NCBI GenBank assembly: GCA_017881285.1
Contig: JADGRD010000184.1
Location: 1-7,070, forward strand
Source: Pseudomonadota bacterium
Lineage (GTDB): Bacteria; Myxococcota_A; Polyangia; Fen-1088
Length of the DNA: 7,070 nucleotides
Direction: 5' to 3'
Shown: in pieces, positions 1-5,263 of the stretch
How the letters are laid out: every line of letters begins with the position of its first letter
Numbering within the stretch: position 1 is the stretch's first letter
Translations under genes and position numbers: made by a program
Notes under the pieces: generated by a model
Told to the model about the DNA's origin: nothing
Databases searched by the model: none
The model's input: the letters and a program-made list of their open reading frames with translations, nothing else

Positions 1-2
1 GG

Positions 3-749
3 CTCAACGCCACCGCGTGCAGCTCGGGCAACGCCGCCGTGGCCTGGGCCTTCGACTTCATCGCCGACGGTACCGCGGACATCATGCTGGCTGGCGGGGC
101 CGACACCTTCACCCGCGCCCTGTTCTGCGGTTTCGCCCGCATGTCGGCACTGTCCAAGAGCGTGTGCAAGCCCTTCGACAAGAATCGTGACGGGGTTTCC
201 TTCGGCGAAGGCGCGGGCATCCTCGTAATGGAAGAGCTGGAACACGCCCGCCAGCGCGGGGCGCGCGTCCTGGCCGAGGTCGTGGGCTACGGCCTGTCAA
301 ACGATGCCTACCACGTCACCGCGCCCGAGCCCAACGGCGCCGGCTTCGTGCGCGCCATCGTGCAAGCCCTGGCCACCAGCAGCACCCCGCCGGATGCCAT
401 CGGCTACGTGTGCGCGCACGGCACCGGCACCCAGTACAACGATCAGGGCGAGGTCCGCGCCCTCAAGACGGTGTTCGGCGAGCGCGCGACCGCGATCCCC
501 ACAAGCTCGATCAAGTCGGCCATCGGGCACACCAACGGCGCCGCCGGCGCCATCGCGACCATCGCCTGCGTGCTCGCGCTGCTGCACCAGACGGTTCCCC
601 CCACCGCCAACCTGGCCGAGCCGGATCCTGAGTTCGGCATGGACTTCGTCATGGGCGGCGGCCGCCCGGTAGCGCTCTCGGCCTGCCTCAACATGGCCGC
701 CGGCTTCGGCGGTTCCAATGTTTGCCTGCTGCTCGCGAGGGCCCCATGA
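3..749 (+). CDS. Beta-ketoacyl-ACP synthase (FabF/KS-alpha type), 5' partial, catalytically complete
   Basis: The gene enters from the left edge; 248 residues and the stop are visible, lacking about 155-165 N-terminal residues compared with the usual 400-415. The fragment opens on the nucleophile motif TACSSG, with the active-site Cys at 18-20. It continues through the FDKNRDG..FGEGAG segment, the first catalytic His in HGTGT (417-419), the second in KSAIGHTNGAAG (Lys 513-515, His 528-530), and the gatekeeper loop GFGGSN near the C terminus (Phe 705-707). The complete Cys-His-His triad predicts decarboxylative condensation of an acyl chain with malonyl-ACP in the cytoplasm. The next gene starts in its stop codon and encodes an inactive KS, so this is probably the active half of a KS-CLF heterodimer in a type II polyketide or aryl-polyene-like pathway. 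Housekeeping FabF is less likely because of that partner. The family call is firm; the pathway is inferred. Confidence 0.93.
   Translation, partial: LNATACSSGNAAVAWAFDFIADGTADIMLAGGADTFTRALFCGFARMSALSKSVCKPFDKNRDGVSFGEGAGILVMEELEHARQRGARVLAEVVGYGLSNDAYHVTAPEPNGAGFVRAIVQALATSSTPPDAIGYVCAHGTGTQYNDQGEVRALKTVFGERATAIPTSSIKSAIGHTNGAAGAIATIACVLALLHQTVPPTANLAEPDPEFGMDFVMGGGRPVALSACLNMAAGFGGSNVCLLLARAP
737..740 (+). promoter_or_regulatory. Ribosome binding site deciding the CLF start
   Basis: GAGG lies 5 bases before the ATG at 746. This favours that ATG over an in-frame TTG at 722, which would add eight residues (MPAAREGP) without homology to KS N termini. The site sits inside the last codons of the upstream KS gene. 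Confidence 0.6.
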
Positions 750-1954
750 GCGCGAAGCCCGCTGCGGTCGTGGCCGTGACCGGCGTGGGCATCCTCACTC
801 CACTCGGTGACAGTCTCGCGAGCGTGGCCGAGGCGTTGGCCGCGGGCCGCTCCGCGATGGCGGCCGTGGCGACTCCCGTGCCCTTCGCGGGCTCGCGCTT
901 CGCCGACTTCGATGCCACCCGCTACGCCAACGTACGCGGTATGCGTATCTACAACCGCACCACGCGGCTCGGGATCTGCGCCACGCGCCTGGCTCTCGCC
1001 GACGCCGGGCTCATCGACACGGGCTTTCCACCCGAGCAGCTGGGTGTGGTCATGTCCTCGACCTATGGCCACCTGGACACGCTCATCGAGTACGACCGCA
1101 GCCTGGTGACCAACGGGCCCGCGCGCACCAATCCCGCGCTCATGCCCTTGGCCATTCCCAGCGCCCCCGGTGCGGTCATCGCGCTGTCGTTCGGCGCCAA
1201 GGCCTGCTCCATCACCCTGGCCAATGGCGGCGCCAGCTCGCTCGACGCGCTCGGCCTGGGCGCGCGTATCGTGCGCGACGGCCGGGCCGCGGCGGTTGTG
1301 GTAGTCGCGGCGTTTGGGCTGTTCGACGAGCTGATCCTGTCCCTGGCGCGCGCCGGCCAGCTCGCGCCCGCCGGCGAGTTCCGCATCTTCGATCGGAGAA
1401 GCCAGGGCACCGCGCTGGGCGAGGCCGCGGTCGCGTTCGTGCTGGAAAGTCCGGCCCCGGCGGCCGCACGTGGCCGCAAGCCCGGTGCTTTCGTCACCGG
1501 ACAAGCCTCTACCTTCGCCGCGAACCCAGCGGGGACCGACGAGGCTCTCACCCGTGCCTGCCAGCAAGCCCTCGGCCAGGCCGCGATCGAGCCGGCCCAA
1601 CTTGGGCTGGTTTCGAGCGGTGCCAATGGCCTACCGGCCGGCGACGCCGCCGAGGCCCGCGCCCTGCTCGCGCTCCTGGGCGACGCCGCTGCCAAAACCG
1701 CCGTCACCGCCATCAAGTCCGCGCTTGGCGATACCGTCGATGCGAGCGGATTGCTGGCGGCGGCCAGCGCGCTCGCCACGCTGGCCGGCAGCCCTGCCCC
1801 GCCCATCGCGGGCCTCGATGCCCCGTCGCTGCCGGGCCTGCGCTACCTCACCGGACCCGAGCCCGTTACGCAGGGGCATGCGCTCCTCACCGCCACGTCG
1901 CGAACCGGAGCCTGCTCGGCGCTGGTATTGTCGAAGGATGCTCGTGCCGACTGA
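746..1954 (+). CDS. Catalytically inactive ketosynthase-fold protein, chain length factor-like (KS-beta)
   Basis: This 402-residue protein has the KS fold throughout: an N-terminal VAVTGVGILTPLG strand-turn, the nucleophile-elbow region, an LGEAAVAFVLES segment and a C-terminal KSALGD loop. All three catalytic positions are changed. The nucleophile Cys is Gly162 (NGGASSLDAL, codon 1229-1231), the His of HGTGT is Ser291 (SSGANG), and the His of KS-x-x-GH is Asp329 (KSALGD, codon 1730-1732). The gatekeeper GFGGSN has become RTGACS. Loss of the whole triad in a full-length frame is typical of chain length factors, which dimerise with the active KS and shape its product cavity. Its ATG overlaps the stop of the active KS (ATGA), as expected for subunits made 1:1. 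ApeC in aryl-polyene clusters is a comparable CLF. The reading frame looks functional, with no frameshift, so a decaying pseudogene is unlikely. Confidence 0.85.
   Translation: MSAKPAAVVAVTGVGILTPLGDSLASVAEALAAGRSAMAAVATPVPFAGSRFADFDATRYANVRGMRIYNRTTRLGICATRLALADAGLIDTGFPPEQLGVVMSSTYGHLDTLIEYDRSLVTNGPARTNPALMPLAIPSAPGAVIALSFGAKACSITLANGGASSLDALGLGARIVRDGRAAAVVVVAAFGLFDELILSLARAGQLAPAGEFRIFDRRSQGTALGEAAVAFVLESPAPAAARGRKPGAFVTGQASTFAANPAGTDEALTRACQQALGQAAIEPAQLGLVSSGANGLPAGDAAEARALLALLGDAAAKTAVTAIKSALGDTVDASGLLAAASALATLAGSPAPPIAGLDAPSLPGLRYLTGPEPVTQGHALLTATSRTGACSALVLSKDARAD
1933..1938 (+). promoter_or_regulatory. Ribosome binding site inside the CLF gene deciding the ketoreductase start
   Basis: GAAGGA lies 5 bases before a GTG at 1944. 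It abuts the in-frame ATG at 1938 and shares its A, so it cannot serve that ATG. The spacing therefore favours GTG at 1944, giving an 11-bp overlap with the CLF gene and suggesting translational coupling. Confidence 0.5.
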
Positions 1955-2699
1955 CACCACCGATGCTCGCAAGGTCGCCATCGTCACGGGTGGCTCGCGC
2001 GGCATCGGGCGCGCGGTGGTCGAACGGCTCGCGCGCGCCGGCCTCGACGTCACCTTCACCTACCTGGCCAGCGAAGCCGCTGCGCGGGAGGTGGTGGACG
2101 GGCTGGCCGCTGCTGGTTTCGCCGCCCGCGCCCGCTGCGTGGATGCCCGCAATGCGGCCGCGTGCAAGGCCATGGTCGAGTCGGTGATCGCCGAGAGCGG
2201 CCGCGTCGACATTCTGGTCAACAACGCCGCCGTGATCGCGGACAAGCTGCTGGCGGCAATGACCCAGGAAGAATGGGACAAGGTGGTGGACACCAGTCTG
2301 CACGGCCTCTTCGGGACCACCCAGCCCACGGCCAAGCAGATGATGCGTCAGCGGAGTGGCCGCATCGTGAACCTGAGCTCGGTCTCGGGCACGACCGGGG
2401 TCGCCGGGCAGACCAACTACTCGGCGGCCAAGGCTGGCATCATCGGCTTCACGCGCTCGCTGGCCAAGGAGCTGGCGCCTCTCGGCATCTGCGTGAACGC
2501 GGTCGCCCCCGGCTTCGTGGACACCGAGATGCTGGCGGGATTCTCGCGCGCGCAGCGCCAGGCGGCGATGGCCAGCGTGCCCATGCGCCGCTTCGCCACG
2601 CCCGAGGAGATCGCCGCGCTCGTCGCCTACCTCGCTCTCGATGCCCCGGCGTATCTGACCGGGCAAACCATCGTCATCGACGGAGGCCTAACTGCATGA
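1944..2699 (+). CDS. fabG: FabG-type 3-oxoacyl-ACP reductase (SDR ketoreductase)
   Basis: This 251-residue classical short-chain dehydrogenase reduces beta-ketoacyl-ACP to beta-hydroxyacyl-ACP with NAD(P)H in the cytoplasm. Visible motifs, numbered from the GTG, are the Gly-rich nucleotide loop TGGSRGIG (15-22), NNAA after strand 4, catalytic Ser146 in NLSSVSG, Tyr159 and Lys163 in YSAAK, the VAPGFVDTEM loop, and the C-terminal LTGQTIVIDGG typical of FabG. The Arg in the Gly-rich loop fits NADPH use. One oddity is the tetrad Asn (Asn110 in E. coli FabG, in ETNL), here Ser118 in DTSL. Spacings to Ser and Tyr match E. coli exactly (28 and 13 residues), so the alignment is secure. The gene overlaps the CLF gene and its stop overlaps the next start, placing it with the KS-CLF pair as their ketoreductase. 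An ATG at 1938 would add two residues. Confidence 0.92.
   Translation: MPTDTTDARKVAIVTGGSRGIGRAVVERLARAGLDVTFTYLASEAAAREVVDGLAAAGFAARARCVDARNAAACKAMVESVIAESGRVDILVNNAAVIADKLLAAMTQEEWDKVVDTSLHGLFGTTQPTAKQMMRQRSGRIVNLSSVSGTTGVAGQTNYSAAKAGIIGFTRSLAKELAPLGICVNAVAPGFVDTEMLAGFSRAQRQAAMASVPMRRFATPEEIAALVAYLALDAPAYLTGQTIVIDGGLTA
2682..2686 (+). promoter_or_regulatory. Ribosome binding site for the hexapeptide acyltransferase
   Basis: GGAGG lies 9 bases before the ATG at 2696 and 12 before a second ATG at 2699. The spacing favours the first ATG, which overlaps the fabG stop as ATGA. Confidence 0.6.
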
Positions 2700-3265
2700 T
2701 GGAAGATCTTTTGCGCAAGCTTCGCGCCGACGCCGATCGCTACAAGGAGCTCGGCGGCTGGCACGTGAATCTGGGCTTCTACATGGGGGCCACGCATCGA
2801 ATCGGCGCGTGGGCGCGCCGGTCGCCGCACCCGGTGCTGACCATGCCCCTGCGCATACAAATTCGGTTGGCGAACACCGTGTGGCGCGCCGTTTGGGGCA
2901 TGAATATCTCCGACGACGCGAACATCGAGGCGGGACTTTGCCTGATCCATCCCCGCGACGTTTGGATAGGACCGTCGAACATCGGCAAGAACTGCCTCGT
3001 CTTCCACGACGTCACGGTCGGCAGCAACGCCAATTCCTGCGAGTTCCCCAGGATCGGCGACAACGTGGACATCTATACAGGCGCCAAAATCCTCGGGGCC
3101 GTCAAGATCGGAGACGCCGCGAAGGTCGGGGCCAATTGTGTCGTCACCAAGAATCTGGAAGCGGGCGCCACCGTGGTCACCGCCCCCAATCGCGTCATTC
3201 CGCCGTCGCTGGTCACCGCCTTCGGCCCTCGCCACGGCGAGCATGGCCGATTACCCAAAGAGTAG
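2696..3265 (+). CDS. Left-handed beta-helix (hexapeptide) O-acyltransferase, serine acetyltransferase-like
   Basis: The protein has 189 residues. Residues 1-70 are a helical N-terminal segment. Residues 72-165 carry hexapeptide-type repeats of the left-handed parallel beta-helix (IGPSNIGKN, IGDNVDIYTGAKILG, IGDAAKVGANCVV), ending in GATVVTAPNRVI. Such proteins are cytoplasmic trimers that transfer acetyl or longer acyl groups from CoA. It resembles CysE in its core, and His85 (LIHPRDVWIG) matches CysE His158. It departs from CysE in three ways: the CysE His193 site (RHPKIG) is Phe117 (EFPRIG), the long N-terminal CysE domain is missing, and the C terminus ends in LPKE, not the Ile tail that binds CysK. 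A true serine acetyltransferase is therefore doubtful. Coupling to the ketoreductase by ATGA suggests it acylates the polyketide, its glycosylated form or a head group; that is inference. Automatic annotation would probably say serine acetyltransferase. Confidence 0.82.
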   Translation: MMEDLLRKLRADADRYKELGGWHVNLGFYMGATHRIGAWARRSPHPVLTMPLRIQIRLANTVWRAVWGMNISDDANIEAGLCLIHPRDVWIGPSNIGKNCLVFHDVTVGSNANSCEFPRIGDNVDIYTGAKILGAVKIGDAAKVGANCVVTKNLEAGATVVTAPNRVIPPSLVTAFGPRHGEHGRLPKE

Positions 3266-3292
3266 AACAGAGGCCACCACGGCCGCGATCTC

Positions 3293-3321
3293 TTGCGAAT
3301 GCCGCCGGGTGTGGGTAGACA
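3293..3321 (+). promoter_or_regulatory. Weak sigma70-like promoter candidate before the exported-protein gene
   Basis: TTGCGA (3293-3298) and TAGACA (3316-3321) are 17 bases apart, matching the -35 consensus at four of six positions and the -10 at three of six. A start near 3328 would leave a very short leader just ahead of the ribosome binding site. In GC-rich DNA such matches arise by chance, so this is tentative. Confidence 0.18.
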
Positions 3322-3338
3322 GACGTACAGGAGATTCC

Positions 3339-4028
3339 ATGCGATCCTTTTTTCCCCTGGTCTTCGCCGCGTTCATGATTCCTTCCCTTGCCCTCGCGCA
3401 GGCGCCGGGCGTCCCCGCGGGCATGCCGCTGGTGGTGGACATGCAGAAGATCGAGGTCGGCTCGTGGGCCGAGTACGCCATGAGCATGGGAAGCATCTCG
3501 CTCTCCTCGCGCTGGGCCCTGGTGGCCCGCGATGCCAAGTCGAACACGCTCGAGATGACGACCAAGGGCGGCCCGGTCGCCAAGCCGGTCGTGCTGCGTC
3601 TGACCCTGCCCGCGGATCCGACCAGCGACGAGAAGCCCCCGAAGCCGATGGTGGTGCAGTTCGGCAGCGACGCGCCCATGCTCGTGCCGAAGGACACGCC
3701 GGTGCAGAAATTCCAGCGTCCGGACGCCAAAAATCTCGTGGGCAAGGAAGAGATCAAGGTCGCCGCCGGGACCTTCAAGACCGCGCACTACCGCGAGAAG
3801 AACGCCATGGGCTTGGTCGACATCTGGGTCAACGAGACGGTCTTCCCGCTCGGCATTGTGAAGGTGCTTACCTCGCCCGAGGTCGACAAGAATGCGCCCG
3901 CCGCCATGCAGGTCCCGGCCGCCACCATGGAGCTGGCCTCGACCGGCAAGGGGGCCAAGCCCGTGATCACCAAGAAGCCCCAGCCCTTCGACGAAAAGAA
4001 GATGGGCGGCCTGGTCGGCGGTAAGTAA
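3339..4028 (+). CDS. Exported protein of unknown family with Sec signal peptide
   Basis: I do not recognise a family with confidence. The 229-residue product starts at an ATG preceded by AGGAG (3329-3333, 5-base spacing). It has a standard Sec signal peptide: MRSFF, a hydrophobic core to about residue 17, and a likely cut after ALA at residue 20, leaving Gln21 as the first mature residue. No Cys follows, so it is not a lipoprotein; it should be soluble in the periplasm or secreted. The mature part alternates short beta-type stretches with charged turns. The stretch VAAGTFKTAHYRE (141-153) followed by VDIWVNETVFPLGIVK (160-175) recalls DUF3108/LolA-like beta-sheet proteins, only as a loose resemblance. 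The C terminus is Lys/Gly-rich. Gaps of 73 bp upstream and 129 bp downstream, without clear terminators, leave open co-transcription with either neighbour. It could carry a lipid-like product across the periplasm, but nothing in the sequence proves this. Confidence 0.85.
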   Translation: MRSFFPLVFAAFMIPSLALAQAPGVPAGMPLVVDMQKIEVGSWAEYAMSMGSISLSSRWALVARDAKSNTLEMTTKGGPVAKPVVLRLTLPADPTSDEKPPKPMVVQFGSDAPMLVPKDTPVQKFQRPDAKNLVGKEEIKVAAGTFKTAHYREKNAMGLVDIWVNETVFPLGIVKVLTSPEVDKNAPAAMQVPAATMELASTGKGAKPVITKKPQPFDEKKMGGLVGGK

Positions 4029-4157
4029 CTCCGCCCTGCCCGCCCACGCCCGCTGCGGCCCGCCAACGCAGGGTTGCAATCCCGGCCCGGGGGTGACAGA
4101 AAACGGTCGCTCCGGTGTTCTCCAGGTTCGTCGCTCCACCGGTAGCAGGAATACGCC
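4029..4157 (+). other. Intergenic leader before exbB
   Basis: This 129-bp gap is the longest non-coding stretch in the window. It contains an 8-bp direct repeat GTCGCTCC at 4106-4113 and 4130-4137 (24-bp period), an inverted pair CCGGTG/CACCGG (4112-4117 and 4137-4142), an 11-bp GC palindrome at 4081-4091, and AGGA at 4147-4150 as the exbB ribosome binding site. No stem followed by a T-run is present, so no intrinsic terminator is supported. It probably holds the exbB-operon promoter, but no good -35/-10 pair stands out. Confidence 0.4.
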
Positions 4158-4817
4158 ATGAACACGAACGCTGCTGAAGGTCTTGTCCAACGTCTGCTCG
4201 CCTTGCCTGTCTTTCGCTCCGAGTGGGTGCTCTGGCTGCTCCTCGGCCTGTCCCTGATGTCGGTGGCGGTGATGGTCGAGCGCTGGTTCTTCTACCGGCG
4301 GCGCAAGCTCGATTTCGAACCCGTGAAGGACGAGTTCTCCAAGGCGCTCGACAAGGGCGACTTCGACGCCGCGGCCAAGCTCCTGGCCAAGTACGACTGC
4401 CTGGAGACCAACGTCACCCTGGCCGGCCTGCGCGGCTACGAGAAAGGTCCCGAGTCGGTCGAGGATCTCATCGCGGGCGCCATGAGCCGCGGCAAGGCCG
4501 AGTACGAGCGCCGCCTGTCCATCCTGGCGACCCTGGCCTCGAACGCGCCCTACATCGGCCTCTTCGGCACCGTGCTCGGCATCGTGCGCTCGTTCAAGGA
4601 GATGTCCAAGGACCTCGCCAACGCCAGCTCGGGCGTCATGGGCGGCATCGCCGAGGCCCTGGTCGCGACCGCGGTCGGCCTCCTGGTCGCCATCCCGGCG
4701 GTGGTGGCCTACAACGTGTTCAAGGGCATGGTGAAGGACGCCGTGACCAACACCGAGGGACTCACGCGTGTGCTCATGGCCGAGCTGAAGTCGGCCGGCA
4801 AGACCGCGAAGGAATAG
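4158..4817 (+). CDS. exbB: ExbB/TolQ/MotA-family proton channel subunit
   Basis: This 219-residue inner-membrane protein forms, with ExbD, the proton-driven motor that energises TonB. Three membrane segments are visible: about 23-41 (WVLWLLLGLSLMSVAVMV), 126-143 (containing APYIGLFGTVLGI) and 162-187 (GGIAEALVATAVGLLVAIPAV). A cytoplasmic loop of some 80 residues lies between the first two, the usual ExbB layout. The pore residues align with E. coli ExbB: Thr138 and Thr171 correspond to Thr148 and Thr181 with the same 33-residue spacing, and Glu166 corresponds to Glu176. The ATG has AGGA 7 bases upstream. Two bases separate its stop from exbD and tonB follows, so ExbB is a better name than TolQ; no TolA, TolB or Pal gene is in view. 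It lacks the periplasmic N-terminal extension seen in some ExbBs. The assignment to the family is firm. Confidence 0.93.
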   Translation: MNTNAAEGLVQRLLALPVFRSEWVLWLLLGLSLMSVAVMVERWFFYRRRKLDFEPVKDEFSKALDKGDFDAAAKLLAKYDCLETNVTLAGLRGYEKGPESVEDLIAGAMSRGKAEYERRLSILATLASNAPYIGLFGTVLGIVRSFKEMSKDLANASSGVMGGIAEALVATAVGLLVAIPAVVAYNVFKGMVKDAVTNTEGLTRVLMAELKSAGKTAKE

Positions 4818-4819
4818 CC

Positions 4820-5248
4820 ATGGCGGCACAAAACGGCAATGGCGAGGACGAGGGGCTGCTCGCCAACATCAACATCATTCCCTTCGTCGACATCGTGCTC
4901 GTGCTCCTCATCATCTTCATGCTGACGTCGATCGCCATCGTCCGCGCCAGCATGGTGGTGAATCTGCCCAAGGCCGCCACCGGCGGCGCCCGCGTCGAGT
5001 CCACGGTCAACATCGTGTGCAACAAGGACGGCACCCTCATGCTCAACGGCGCGCGGTCGTCGGTGGGCGAGATCGGCAAGTTCGTGAAGCGCGAGAGCGC
5101 GGCCAACCCCAAGCTGCAGGCCGTGATCGCGGCCGACAAGGGCGTCGAGTACGGCAAGGTCGTGGACCTCATCGACTTGGTCAAGCGCAACGGCGTCTCG
5201 GCTTTCGCCCTCGACGTCGAGCGGGAGATCTCGATCAGCCCACCCTGA
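4820..5248 (+). CDS. exbD: ExbD/TolR-family proton channel subunit
   Basis: This is a 142-residue single-pass inner-membrane protein. A short acidic cytoplasmic N terminus (1-15) is followed by NINIIPFVDIVLVLLIIFML, where Asp24 is the conserved protonatable residue (Asp25 in E. coli ExbD). The rest (about 45-142) is the periplasmic domain, with the typical pattern VNIVCNKDGTLMLNG, QAVIAADKGVEYGKVVDLIDLVKRNG and a short tail. Two ExbD subunits sit inside an ExbB pentamer and couple proton flow to TonB movement. The ATG follows the exbB stop by 2 bases and has AAGGA (4809-4813) 6 bases upstream, within the end of exbB, so the two are probably translationally coupled. Only one exbD is present, whereas many deltaproteobacterial clusters carry two. 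A TolR assignment cannot be excluded from this protein alone; tonB downstream favours ExbD. Confidence 0.93.
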   Translation: MAAQNGNGEDEGLLANINIIPFVDIVLVLLIIFMLTSIAIVRASMVVNLPKAATGGARVESTVNIVCNKDGTLMLNGARSSVGEIGKFVKRESAANPKLQAVIAADKGVEYGKVVDLIDLVKRNGVSAFALDVEREISISPP

Positions 5249-5263
5249 GCAGGGTTTCTCGTG

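Noticed and set aside
722..745. Upstream TTG extension of the CLF gene
   Set aside because: The ATG at 746 has a properly spaced GAGG and begins near the conserved KS N-terminal strand; the extra eight residues have no support.
443..1600. 385-codon open frame on the - strand opposite the two KS genes
   Set aside because: It covers conserved KS coding sequence in antisense, has low-complexity Arg/Gly composition and no plausible domain.
1887..2666. 259-codon open frame on the - strand opposite fabG
   Set aside because: It is a mirror of the well-supported ketoreductase frame, with no recognisable motif.
2696..3265. Calling the hexapeptide protein CysE
   Set aside because: One active-site His, the N-terminal domain and the CysK-binding tail of CysE are all missing, so only the broader acyltransferase family is claimed.
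4034..4073. Inverted pairs CCCTGC/GCAGGG and CTGCG/CGCAG as a terminator
   Set aside because: Stems are only 5-6 bp, mutually exclusive, with loops of 9 to 28 bases and no T-run after them.
4074..4102. TTGCAA and CAGAAA, 17 bases apart, as a promoter for exbB
   Set aside because: The -10 element matches consensus at only three positions and lacks the leading T; too weak to annotate.
3213..4829. 538-codon open frame on the - strand opposite the exported-protein gene and exbB
   Set aside because: It is antisense to two genes with clear protein features and its translation is Gly/Arg/His-rich without motifs. This is the usual shadow of GC-rich codon bias.
4158..5248. Reading exbB/exbD as tolQ/tolR or as motility stators
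   Set aside because: A TonB with the Ser-x3-His anchor follows at once, no Tol, Pal or gliding-motor genes are visible, and stator-specific features such as a MotB peptidoglycan domain are absent.
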